From: JBCBSS01 sp039819065
Lineage (GTDB): Bacteria > Bacteroidota > Bacteroidia > Cytophagales > Cyclobacteriaceae
Assembly (NCBI GenBank): GCA_039819065.1
Contig: JBCBSS010000166.1
Coordinates: 1 to 16,502 of the forward strand
Direction: 5' to 3'
Length of the DNA stretch: 16,502 nucleotides
Shown here in pieces: positions 1 through 7,166 of this stretch. The position numbers and the translations under genes were made by a program. Under the pieces are notes generated by a model that saw only the letters and a list, made by a program, of their open reading frames with translations, did no database searches and was not told the DNA's origin. Numbering within the stretch: position 1 is the stretch's first letter; each line of letters begins with the position of its first letter.

Positions 1-6
1 ACAATT

Positions 7-555
7 ATGGCAACTTTCAATGTACCCACCAAAGACGAAGTAAGTGAAGGCAACAAAGCAATTTTTGAAAACCTTGAAAAAGGACTAGGCTTTGTCCCCA
101 ATCTCTATGCGACTTACGCATATAGCGATACAGCTTTAGGGGATTACCTTGCACTGCAGAACAGAAAAAGCACCCTAAAAGCTAAAGAAAGAGAAGTGAT
201 CAACTTAGTAGTAAGCCAGGTAAACGAATGTGCTTACTGTTTGGCTGCTCACACTGCCTTAGGCAAAATGAATGGCTTCACTGATGATCAAATCCTTGAG
301 ATTAGATCTGGTAAAGCTTCATTCGATGCCAAGCTTGATGCTTTAGCCAAATTCGCAAAAGATATCACCATCAACAGAAGTAAGCCTAGCGCCGAAGCAT
401 TAGATAACTTCTTCGCAGCAGGTTATGACAAAGCTAACTTGGTAGATACCATCGTAGTTGTCGGAGACAAAGTAATCAGCAATTTCTTGCACGGTGCCAC
501 TCAGGTTCCTGTAGATTTCCCTGCAGCACCTGCGCTTGAAACTGTACACGCATAA
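7..555 (+). CDS. AhpD-like carboxymuconolactone decarboxylase family protein (peroxidase-related)
   Basis: This 182-residue protein belongs to the CMD/AhpD superfamily, whose members include thiol-dependent alkylhydroperoxidases acting in the cytoplasm. The AhpD active-site pattern is visible: E63, then C75-A-Y-C78 and H82, with 12 residues between the Glu and the first Cys as in AhpD, so the redox-active CxxC pair and proton-relay residues are intact. The rest is helical, as expected for the fold. The ATG at 7 gives a natural N-terminus (MATFNVPTKDE) and the length suits a single-domain family member. The next gene is more than 200 nt away, past a terminator, so this is the last gene of its transcript; what lies upstream is outside the window. 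Family assignment is secure. The substrate is unknown, and peroxidase activity is inferred only from the retained residues. Confidence 0.9.
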   Translation: MATFNVPTKDEVSEGNKAIFENLEKGLGFVPNLYATYAYSDTALGDYLALQNRKSTLKAKEREVINLVVSQVNECAYCLAAHTALGKMNGFTDDQILEIRSGKASFDAKLDALAKFAKDITINRSKPSAEALDNFFAAGYDKANLVDTIVVVGDKVISNFLHGATQVPVDFPAAPALETVHA

Positions 556-564
556 TAACATACG

Positions 565-586
565 ATGGGTCGAGGTATCGACCCAT
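565..586 (+). repeat. Short perfect hairpin after the AhpD-like gene
   Basis: Arms ATGGGTCGA and TCGACCCAT (9 bp, perfect) enclose a GGTA loop and begin 9 nt after the stop codon. No T tract follows, so this is not a textbook intrinsic terminator. It may protect the 3' end of the mRNA or pause transcription ahead of the stronger terminator at 615-660. Confidence 0.6.
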
Positions 587-614
587 ATTACTAATTAGAT
601 TGATAGAAGGGTTT

Positions 615-663
615 AAAGGAATCTCTATTCTTTGCCACTATAGGCGGAGATTCCTTTTTTATT
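615..663 (+). terminator. Intrinsic (Rho-independent) terminator
   Basis: AAAGGAATCTC (615-625) pairs with GAGATTCCTTT (647-657) in an 11-bp perfect stem with a 21-nt loop, and the second arm runs into a T-rich tract. It ends the transcript of the AhpD-like gene. The loop is longer than usual but stem and tract are clear. Confidence 0.8.
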
Positions 664-766
664 TTAAGTGAATTGGTCTTTCCCATATTATGATTAAGAT
701 CATGTCACCGGGTTAAGCGAGCAGCAATTTTCGTCTCTTCCAGTCACTTCAAAACACCTCAGTATT

Positions 767-1096
767 ATGGCAGATATATTAAAATTCTATGGCCTAGACT
801 GGATGGCCATGAGCCTAAGCCTGTTAGCGGTTTATTTTCTTGGTAATAAGAAAAAATCAGGTTTCGTATTTTTTATATTAGGCAACACACTATGGCTATA
901 CGTAGGTATTTTTTTAATGGGAAGTTACGGTATCGCCATTGGTAACCTGGTTTTTCTGTTCATCAACACCAGGGGATTTTTTAAATGGAAAAAACAAAAA
1001 CATGAGCAATCATCTTTTCAGCCCACTCAAAATAAGGGGAATGGAGATCCGAAACCGGATCGTTATGTCCCCAATGCAGCAATACAACAGTCCTGA
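767..1096 (+). CDS. Small three-helix membrane protein (PnuC-like hydrophobicity pattern)
   Basis: A 109-residue inner-membrane protein with three predicted helices at about residues 11-26, 32-53 and 55-68, then a basic FFKWKKQK stretch. The pattern of Trp-rich short helices and the closing basic motif recall short PnuC-like (nicotinamide mononucleotide transporter family) proteins of Bacteroidota. I cannot assign a substrate, and a single three-helix unit would have to oligomerise to transport anything. The last 31 or so residues after the basic stretch are hydrophilic, low in character, and lie over the start of the next gene in another frame, giving a 95-nt overlap. That tail looks fortuitous, so the ancestral stop may have been near 1000. 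Tight overlap suggests co-transcription with the flavoenzyme downstream. The gene is probably real; the name is tentative. Confidence 0.65.
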   Translation: MADILKFYGLDWMAMSLSLLAVYFLGNKKKSGFVFFILGNTLWLYVGIFLMGSYGIAIGNLVFLFINTRGFFKWKKQKHEQSSFQPTQNKGNGDPKPDRYVPNAAIQQS

Positions 1097-2075
1097 AGGT
1101 ATAGTAGGACAATGGCATTTGGTACACCTGGGTAGCCGGGCAGTCGGCGGCGCAGGGATTGTGTACTCCGAAGCCACTGCAGTTTCTCCGGAAGCAAGAA
1201 GCACTTATGATGATGCAGGCATTTGGAATAACGACCAAATGGAGTCCTGGAAGAGTATAGTTTCCTTTTTACAGGAGCAAGGCTCCAAAGCAGTCATGCA
1301 ACTGAGCCATTTCGGAAGTAAGGGTAGTCGGTCACATCCTACAAAAGGTTGGAAGTATCAGTCTCCGGGAGATGGTGGATGGCAGACAGTAAGTTCGTCG
1401 GCAGTGGCTCCATTTCGTGGTATGGCTCCACCTGTGGCGCTTGACCACGAAGGTATTGAAAAAGTAAAGTCAGATTTCGTCAACGGGGCCAGGCGTGCGG
1501 TAAAGGCCGGATTCGATGCCGTGGAGATACACGCTGCGCATGGATACCTTTTTCACCAATTCTACTCTCTCATGGTCAATCAACGTGATGATGAATATGG
1601 CGGTAGTTTTGAAAATCGTATCAGGCTTTTGATAGAAACCGTTCAAGCGGTTAGAAAAGAAATCCCTCAGCAAATGCCTTTATTTGTACGCATCTCCGCC
1701 GTTGATTACCTGGACGATGAAAAGGCCTGGCAACTTGAAGACTCAGTCAAGCTAACCAAAGTACTAAAAGAAAATGGTGTGGATGTTGTCACCGCCTCAG
1801 CCGGTGGTTTTGTGTTCTTGGATAAATCCAAGGTGCACCCCTCCTATCAGGTACCATTCGCGGACAGCATCAAGAAAGAAACAGGTATCCTAACCGGAAC
1901 CGTCGGTATGATCACTGATTATGAACAGGCCAATGAAATCATAGCCAGTGATAAAGCCGATCTGGTAGTCATCGCTCGCGAATACCTCCGCAATCCATAT
2001 TTCGCCATTAATGCAGCCAAAGCTTTGGAGATAGAAACTGACATTCCATGGCAGTACAAGCGGGCTTATATGTGA
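1002..2075 (+). CDS. NADH:flavin oxidoreductase, Old Yellow Enzyme family (YqjM/XenA class)
   Basis: A 357-residue FMN-dependent TIM-barrel ene-reductase that would reduce activated C=C bonds of enals, enones or nitro compounds with NAD(P)H. Visible hallmarks are the N-terminal NRIVMSPM strand, Q100 in MQLSH, the substrate-anion binding pair H177/H180 with Y182 in EIHAAHGYLFHQF, the NQRDDEYGGSFENR signature, R230 in VRIS, the phosphate-binding REYLRNP motif (R326, R330), and a C-terminal QYKR with R354, which matches the arginine finger of YqjM. The start at 1002 is chosen because the family begins at this point (SNHLFSPLKI); an upstream ATG at 939 would add 21 residues that belong to the membrane-protein gene. 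Residue 26, the flavin-tuning Cys of YqjM, is Gln here. The family is certain; the physiological substrate is not known. Confidence 0.95.
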   Translation: MSNHLFSPLKIRGMEIRNRIVMSPMQQYNSPEGIVGQWHLVHLGSRAVGGAGIVYSEATAVSPEARSTYDDAGIWNNDQMESWKSIVSFLQEQGSKAVMQLSHFGSKGSRSHPTKGWKYQSPGDGGWQTVSSSAVAPFRGMAPPVALDHEGIEKVKSDFVNGARRAVKAGFDAVEIHAAHGYLFHQFYSLMVNQRDDEYGGSFENRIRLLIETVQAVRKEIPQQMPLFVRISAVDYLDDEKAWQLEDSVKLTKVLKENGVDVVTASAGGFVFLDKSKVHPSYQVPFADSIKKETGILTGTVGMITDYEQANEIIASDKADLVVIAREYLRNPYFAINAAKALEIETDIPWQYKRAYM

Positions 2076-2174
2076 TCAGTCCTGGAATAACACTTTTAAG
2101 GGCATATTTACAGGCAAAGTAGTATCGATGAGATCATGAATGGTTATTTTTAATTCGGTTTAACATTAAAAATC

Positions 2175-2486
2175 ATGAAAAAAATAACCAGAATGTGGCA
2201 CGGCATCATCAAAGCTGAGCATGCAGACGAGTATGTAGAATATGTCGAGGCTACCGGTATTCGGGAATACAGAAATGTCACTGGCAACCTTTCAACCAAA
2301 ATATTGAGAAGGATCGACGGTGACATTTGCCATATCTGGACAGTCACGGAATGGAATGACATCGAAAGTATAAAGCAATTCGCGGGAGAAGACTATGAAA
2401 AGGCCAAGTACTATCCGGAAGATGAGAAATACCTATTAGAATTTGAAGAGAAGGTCACTCATTATAAGACCTTTGAATATCATTAG
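2175..2486 (+). CDS. Antibiotic biosynthesis monooxygenase (ABM) fold protein
   Basis: A 103-residue protein with the layout of the dimeric ferredoxin-like alpha/beta-barrel (ABM) superfamily. An N-terminal strand (ITRMWHGIIK) is followed by a helix (HADEYVEYVEATG), the paired strands STKILRRIDGDICHIWTVTEW with N/D turns, a second helix around SIKQFAGEDYEKAKYYPED, and a closing strand ending HYKTFEY. Members act as cofactor-free oxygenases, isomerases or stress proteins, usually as dimers. No catalytic residue set allows a substrate call. The gene follows the Old Yellow Enzyme on the same strand after 99 nt and its stop is only 3 nt from that of the opposing XdhC gene, so a joint transcript with the flavoenzyme is possible. 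The fold call is good and the function is open. Confidence 0.8.
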   Translation: MKKITRMWHGIIKAEHADEYVEYVEATGIREYRNVTGNLSTKILRRIDGDICHIWTVTEWNDIESIKQFAGEDYEKAKYYPEDEKYLLEFEEKVTHYKTFEYH

Positions 2487-2489
2487 GCA

Positions 2490-3536
2490 TTAATCAAAGC
2501 GATTTTTAACTGCAACCATTTCAGAGATAATGCTTAAAGCTATCTCCTTTGGATGTCTGGCGCCGATATCCAAGCCTACAGGGCCATGAATTCTGCTGAT
2601 TTGTTCCTCATTAAAGCCAGCGTCACTCAATCTTTTTCTGCGTTTCTCCTGGTTTTTTCTGCTACCAAGGGCACCAATATAGGCCACATTAGAATTCAGT
2701 AGCATCTCCAGCGCAGGATCGTCTATCTTCGGATCATGTGATAACACAACTGCGTAGGTATTCTCATCCAAATCAATTTGTGGTAATACCTCCTCCGGCC
2801 AATCCAAATGAATAGCAGAAGGTTGGTTCTGGAAGCGATGCGTGTCGGTGAAGACTTTTCGCGGGTCAATGACGATAGTTTCGAACTTGAAAAAGTTAGC
2901 TAACTCTACCAAATCAACAGAGATATGAGCGGCACCAATGATGATCAGCTTGTCTCTGGTAGGAAAAACTGTGGTAAAGAATTCCTTTTCTCCATGGGTA
3001 ATCAATTGGTTTTTGCGGTGCTGGTAGGCAGATAAGGCCTGTTCTTTAAGTTCCTGGTTCAATTCCATTCCCAGTTGCCTCCCATCAGAAAAAACCAGCG
3101 CGTGTTCAATTGAGGATTCAGCAAGACTACTGACCAATACGCATCCTTGGTTTTGCTCTACTGCTTGCTTCAAACCCTTCCAGACAGCTTGCCCTTGCTC
3201 ATTGTCAAAGGCCATGAATTTTTCTACGATCACTTCTACCTGACCACCGCAGGTAAGCCCAACCGACCAGGCATCTTCATTAGAAACGCCGAAGCTGCAA
3301 CGTCTTGGCTGGCCGTTATCTAGCACGGCAAAGGCTTCTTTCATTACCGCACCTTCAATACAACCTCCACTCACAGAACCTATAATCTCCTGATTACCAG
3401 TAATTGCCATAGAAGAGCCTTCAACCCTGGGAGCCGACCTCCAGGTTTTTACAACCGTGGCTAAAGCAAATTCTTTTTTTAGATGAACCCAGTGGTCTAG
3501 TTGAGTGAAAATATCCAGCATGTCTTGGTGATTCAA
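2490..3536 (-). CDS. XdhC family protein (molybdenum cofactor sulfuration/insertion factor)
   Basis: A 348-residue XdhC/CoxI family protein, a cytoplasmic chaperone that binds molybdenum cofactor and delivers it, sulfurated, to xanthine dehydrogenase-type enzymes. Both family domains are present. The N-terminal XdhC/CoxI domain has APRVEGSSMAI, then SVSGGCIEG with C59, and LTCGGQVEV with C96. The C-terminal Rossmann domain has IIIGAAHIS at about 198-206, VIDPR, VLSHDPKIDDPAL, YIGALGSRK and the closing HGPVGLDIGARHPKEIA at about 327-343. The nucleotide-binding loop reads GAAH where GAGH is commoner. No molybdoenzyme subunit is visible nearby, so its client lies elsewhere. It is downstream of the PAS-LuxR gene on the same strand after about 110 nt and could be its target. 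Family call is firm. Confidence 0.93.
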   Translation of the reverse strand: MNHQDMLDIFTQLDHWVHLKKEFALATVVKTWRSAPRVEGSSMAITGNQEIIGSVSGGCIEGAVMKEAFAVLDNGQPRRCSFGVSNEDAWSVGLTCGGQVEVIVEKFMAFDNEQGQAVWKGLKQAVEQNQGCVLVSSLAESSIEHALVFSDGRQLGMELNQELKEQALSAYQHRKNQLITHGEKEFFTTVFPTRDKLIIIGAAHISVDLVELANFFKFETIVIDPRKVFTDTHRFQNQPSAIHLDWPEEVLPQIDLDENTYAVVLSHDPKIDDPALEMLLNSNVAYIGALGSRKNQEKRRKRLSDAGFNEEQISRIHGPVGLDIGARHPKEIALSIISEMVAVKNRFD

Positions 3537-3647
3537 TTGTAAGTACTGAAGTTATAACCCACCGACAGTAATTACAAGTAAGTGTTGTTCTTGATTGAAA
3601 ATTTGGCCAAAGAGGCCAAACGACCTTTAGGTTGCTGTCGTTATCAA

Positions 3648-4343
3648 TCAGACCAAATCGAAGGCCTGGGCGTATTGAGTCATTTGAGCAAAGGTTTTGA
3701 TCTCAAGTTTTCTCTTGATATTCTTTCGGTGCTGTTCGACAGTCTTTCTACTGATGAAGAGCTTATCAGCAATTTGTGGATTAGTCAGGCCCATGGCTAC
3801 GTAGCGCATTACTTGCTTCTCACGACTGGTCAGCTTGGCAAAAATATGCCGGTGCTTGCGCATAAAATCCTGCTCGTCAAAGATGCGCTGCAGTTTGTGC
3901 CCCAAGTAGCTCATTTGCTGGATAGGCTGCGCTAATGCCAGAACACCACGAAAAGATCCTTCTATTTTCGCCAAGGTAAAGCAGGTAATGTATTGCCCTT
4001 CCCTATCACTCCAAATACGCTGAAAATCACAATACACATAATTTTCATCACGCTTTTTAAAGAGCTCCATCAGGCAGGGATACAAGGTGCGCTGGGATTC
4101 TGGATGAATGTATTTTTCGAGGAATGAAGATCCGATTTCCTCAATGTCTTCGTTTCCCATACCGACTAACTCTGAGCCAGCCGGATTGACATAACTAATC
4201 GTCAAATCTTGGTTTACGACGTAAAAGAAAGTATGTAACTGCTCTCCCACTTCACTTACCGTCTTCTCTTTCTTGGCAATCAACTGATCAATTATAAAAA
4301 GATTTGCACTTTCCTCTTGTACTATTTCATGATTAAAAGCCAT
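3648..4343 (-). CDS. PAS domain LuxR/FixJ-type transcriptional regulator
   Basis: A 231-residue one-component regulator. Residues about 37-140 form a PAS-like sensor domain (FFYVVNQDLTISYVNPAGSELVGM, then strands through GQYITCFTLAKIEG), which could bind a small ligand or sense redox state. Residues about 168-231 are a GerE/LuxR DNA-binding domain with the standard run LTSREKQVMRYVAMGLTNPQ, then IADKLFISRKTVEQHRKNIKR. The ATG at 4343 is preferred. A TTG three codons upstream would extend the frame to 4352 but adds only MIV. No receiver domain is present, so it is not a response regulator. It is followed by xdhC-like DNA on the same strand and preceded by repeated AGAATATT sites in its upstream region, suggesting autoregulation. 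The architecture is sure; signal and targets are unknown. Confidence 0.9.
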   Translation of the reverse strand: MAFNHEIVQEESANLFIIDQLIAKKEKTVSEVGEQLHTFFYVVNQDLTISYVNPAGSELVGMGNEDIEEIGSSFLEKYIHPESQRTLYPCLMELFKKRDENYVYCDFQRIWSDREGQYITCFTLAKIEGSFRGVLALAQPIQQMSYLGHKLQRIFDEQDFMRKHRHIFAKLTSREKQVMRYVAMGLTNPQIADKLFISRKTVEQHRKNIKRKLEIKTFAQMTQYAQAFDLV

Positions 4344-4761
4344 AACTATCAATGAAAGGGTGGGGTTGTAAGAGAATATTTTAGAATATTAAAAATTTTA
4401 CTTACCAAAGTCAAGAATTCAGGCTATTAAAATATTCTTTAAACAACAATACTTTGTAATCTTAAAATTGTGCACCTTTCATATCAAATCTATCACTACA
4501 ATCTATTATTTATATATCCCCATTTCTAGTGATACTTTTCTCAGCGTAGTCTTACGACCATTACTATTTCTTTAGATTTTTTCGACCAGAAAATGATTTG
4601 CGCGTTTTTACCTTACTGGCTATCAGGCCTTTACTGACCGAGAATTCGGGTCATTTAAACGACAATTCTGCGACTAATGACCGTTAATTCCCTAACTTCT
4701 AGATTCTTTTAAATGAAAGTATGTTAGAAGGCACAACCGTTGATAGTATCGGTTAGAAAAA
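4344..4761. other. Divergent intergenic region with AT-rich repeated sites
   Basis: This 418-nt gap separates the divergent PAS-LuxR and membrane sensor genes and holds no convincing reading frame. The octamer AGAATATT occurs at 4373-4380 and again at 4383-4390, one helical turn apart, and in inverted form at 4431-4438. The longer version AGAATATTTTA (4373-4383) is matched by its exact reverse complement at 4428-4438. These lie 30-95 nt upstream of the regulator start, where operators are expected. I see no certain Bacteroidota-type -7/-33 promoter; TACTTTG near 4450 is a weak candidate. The remaining 300 nt toward 4762 carry no structure I can name. Confidence 0.55.
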
Positions 4762-5787
4762 ATGCAAGCAGAGCAATCAAATGACGTAAGTAGGCAACTG
4801 GCTATCAGGAAAGTAAACTGGTACGCCGCTTCTGTTTTATTTGTACTGATATGTCTTAACCTTTTCATCGCCATTTACATCCAAGGGCGATCACTTCCCA
4901 ACGGGACTACCAGGATGATCGCTCTAATGGTCTTTCAGGGACTTAGCTACTACCTTTCTACCAAGGTCAATTATAAGATTACCGCTTTCATCACTGTCTT
5001 TTCGTTTTATGCGGCTTTTTACCTGTACCCTATCTCACCGATAGAAACACGCCCCACTCAAGATCTATTTCTATTACTCTTCATGATACATGTGTCATCG
5101 GTAATACCGTACATGACTTACCATATTGTCAAAGACAAAATGTGGATATTCGGTTGGTTAGCCGTGATGACCATGACTTTTGTATATGGATTGAGCACGA
5201 CGCTCAACCAACTGCATGCCCTGGGTTACGAAGAGTTAGGGTCAATCTTCAAGATAGAACCCATGCTCATCTTCGCACATTTAGGCTCATTGGTATTCCT
5301 CCAGTTCGTTATTTACAACTACCAGAAAAACCAGCAATTACAGAAAGAAGAAATAGAACATGCCAACCAGGCACTTAAAGAAAATCTTGAGCTAATCAAT
5401 GCTCAAAAAGACTCATTACAGGAGCAGAAAGAGGAATTGTTTCTTTTACAGGAAGAGCTATCCGCCACTAATGATCAATTGGAACTAAAGGTTAGGCAAA
5501 GAACAGAACAATTAGAACAGCAAAACGAATTGTTAATCCAATATGGTTTCATGAACTCCCACCTTTTAAGAGCTCCGATTGCTACGCTGAAAGGGCTATT
5601 CTATGTGTATAAAAGCAGTCAGAACAGGCAGGAAAAAGAGGAAATACAGATCCGTATAGAACAAGTAATCCATGATTTGGACAATATATCCATGTCGATC
5701 AAAGAAATGCTTGACAAAGAGGAATCCGGTAAAATGGAAAAAATCAAAGAGAGGGTCAGGCAGATTTACGGAAGCGCCAGTATCTGA
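4762..5787 (+). CDS. Membrane sensor protein with HisKA-like domain but no ATPase domain
   Basis: A 341-residue protein with six predicted membrane helices (about 20-40, 51-66, 72-90, 101-120, 127-147, 167-185), a long Gln/Glu-rich coiled coil (about 187-260), and a HisKA-like dimerisation segment around YGFMNSHLLRAPIATL with candidate phosphoacceptor H267. Many Bacteroidota sensor kinases carry this motif next to a HATPase_c domain, but here the protein stops about 70 residues later and no N, G1 or G2 box follows. The next 14 nt lead straight into the opposing HEAT gene, so no detached ATPase frame is visible. It may be phosphorylated in trans by another kinase, form heterodimers with one, or signal without phosphorylation. 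Domain order is clear; signal and partner are unknown. Confidence 0.82.
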   Translation: MQAEQSNDVSRQLAIRKVNWYAASVLFVLICLNLFIAIYIQGRSLPNGTTRMIALMVFQGLSYYLSTKVNYKITAFITVFSFYAAFYLYPISPIETRPTQDLFLLLFMIHVSSVIPYMTYHIVKDKMWIFGWLAVMTMTFVYGLSTTLNQLHALGYEELGSIFKIEPMLIFAHLGSLVFLQFVIYNYQKNQQLQKEEIEHANQALKENLELINAQKDSLQEQKEELFLLQEELSATNDQLELKVRQRTEQLEQQNELLIQYGFMNSHLLRAPIATLKGLFYVYKSSQNRQEKEEIQIRIEQVIHDLDNISMSIKEMLDKEESGKMEKIKERVRQIYGSASI

Positions 5788-5801
5788 TACTCATTTCAGC
5801 A

Positions 5802-6344
5802 TCATTCTTCGTCTTCAAATAGCGCTCTCAGCTCTGCAAAAATTTGTTCTACTTCGGACTTCATCAACTCAAAAGCATCATCATGCTTAGTGTTGTTGAT
5901 ATAATGCTTCCAATGCTTGTCCGCCTTCTTGATTACCCTTGGTGTTATATCGAATTCAGTGTAGTCCAATAGTTGCTTGGCCGTTCTACTGACCTTGTAA
6001 CTTCCAAAGAGAAAAAGCCTGAATATATTCACAAACTCCCCACTGCAATCAAAGCCCTCTAAAGCTTCGACCAATGCACCATTGCGATGCTTATTCCGGT
6101 CATCGTTGATGGCTTCTAACAATGGTTTTAGTGCATAACTGTTATCTTCTATCGAAGCCAGTGTTCTAGCCGCTAAGTGTTGCGTTTCATCACTTTCAGC
6201 GTACAGCAACTCTACCATCTTGTCCATCAAATACTCCCCGCCTATTTCGGCCAATTGATCTGAAACCAAATAGGCATCGTTCTCCTCCTCGTCTTGTAAC
6301 CTTAAGATTAGTTGATCTATCGTTTGTGAATTTGTCTCAGACAT
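5802..6344 (-). CDS. HEAT-like repeat protein
   Basis: A 180-residue acidic, all-helical protein. Paired helices with HEAT/PBS-lyase-like spacing can be read at about residues 20-40 (VSDQLAEIGGEYLMDKMVELL), 53-80 (TQHLAARTLASIEDNSYALKPLLEAI) and 87-115 (RNGALVEALEGFDC and following). The C-terminal third, with DDAFELMKSEVEQIFAELRALFEDEE, looks like one long amphipathic helix. Such proteins are usually protein-interaction scaffolds, and no enzymatic motif is present. It is convergent with the membrane sensor gene (14 nt between stops) and divergent from the VLRF1 homologue, sharing a 73-nt promoter region with it. The repeat assignment is by pattern and moderately sure; the binding partner is unknown. 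Confidence 0.75.
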   Translation of the reverse strand: MSETNSQTIDQLILRLQDEEENDAYLVSDQLAEIGGEYLMDKMVELLYAESDETQHLAARTLASIEDNSYALKPLLEAINDDRNKHRNGALVEALEGFDCSGEFVNIFRLFLFGSYKVSRTAKQLLDYTEFDITPRVIKKADKHWKHYINNTKHDDAFELMKSEVEQIFAELRALFEDEE

Positions 6345-6417
6345 AGTTATGATCTGTTCTATTAACCCATGCGCGGCTGAATGCTTTTATATACCTTCAC
6401 AAAATGATTATAGCACC

Positions 6418-7083
6418 ATGGGTATACTTTTAACTGCGGACAAGGTAAATGAAGTTTTCTCGAATTTGAAAGCTTCAAGTCTTAATTATTCATTCGATAC
6501 AGAAAAGCACCGCTTTGAATTGACCGGTGAGGCTATTAAACAGAGCGCTTTTCTAAGGCTTCCCATTACTTATGGCTACGATGAGGTTGAAGGTCGATTA
6601 GTAGAAAGATCAATAGCTGTGGTTATTATCCTAATCCAATCTGGAAGCGCAGCGGTTGGTCATTTTCAGGATGATGTTGCCGTAGACCATAAAGTATTCA
6701 AGTCTTATATGGTTAGAAAGAAGCAAGGTAAAAGCCAGATTAAGTACCTGAATGCCAAGGGGAAGTCTAAAGCTGGTTCAAGAGTAAGATTAGCCAATAC
6801 CGTCAATTTCTTCGAAAATATCAATGAAAGGCTGACCAGCTATTTCGAGGGGAATGAAATAGATATGATTGCCATGAGTTGCTCCAAAACGCTTCTGCCA
6901 CTACTTTACAATTCTAAAGTTCAACCACCATTCGAGAAAAAGGATCATAGAATATTTAGAATACCAAAGCACATTCCTGCACCTGGACATGATGTGTTAA
7001 TGGATACGCATGCATTCTTGCTCAAAGCGGAGCTAATTGCAGAGAACACCGACGAGGCATTCATCAGATCGCTAATACCCTAA
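6418..7083 (+). CDS. VLRF1-type release-factor homologue (bacterial relative of Vms1/ANKZF1)
   Basis: A 221-residue protein resembling the Bacteroidota branch of the VLRF1 family, relatives of eRF1 and of eukaryotic Vms1/ANKZF1, which cleaves peptidyl-tRNA on stalled 60S subunits. The diagnostic block is visible: a beta strand (AVVIILIQSGSAAVGHF), then KSYMVRKKQGKSQIKYL with the loop QGKSQ (Q103, G104, Q107), then the AKGKSKAGSRVRL segment. The catalytic loop of Vms1 is a similar Gly/Gln-rich GSQ. The ATG at 6418 is preferred because it leaves 73 nt for promoters against the divergent HEAT gene; an ATG at 6349 would add 23 residues of non-family character and leave 4 nt. By analogy it may release nascent chains in ribosome rescue, which is inference. 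Family identification is by motif, without a search. Confidence 0.82.
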   Translation: MGILLTADKVNEVFSNLKASSLNYSFDTEKHRFELTGEAIKQSAFLRLPITYGYDEVEGRLVERSIAVVIILIQSGSAAVGHFQDDVAVDHKVFKSYMVRKKQGKSQIKYLNAKGKSKAGSRVRLANTVNFFENINERLTSYFEGNEIDMIAMSCSKTLLPLLYNSKVQPPFEKKDHRIFRIPKHIPAPGHDVLMDTHAFLLKAELIAENTDEAFIRSLIP

Positions 7084-7166
7084 ACCGTATATCCCGTGCA
7101 TAACGGTTGAGCACCTATTGTTAGGCAAATCTGAGTTTGAATCCTTTTTTAAAGAAAAAACTCAAG

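Noticed and set aside
3582..3935. 117-codon plus-strand frame over the end of the PAS-LuxR gene
   Set aside because: It lies antisense to the conserved LuxR DNA-binding domain, and its protein has no recognisable pattern.
6349..6417. 23-residue N-terminal extension of the VLRF1 homologue
   Set aside because: It would leave 4 nt to the divergent HEAT gene and has no family-like sequence; the ATG at 6418 is preferred, though this is not proven.
7078..7128. Integron attC-like site (GTTAGGC at the right end, CCTAAAC at the left)
   Set aside because: The core heptamers are imperfect, the inner AACCGT/ACGGTT stem is placed asymmetrically, and no second site or integrase is visible.
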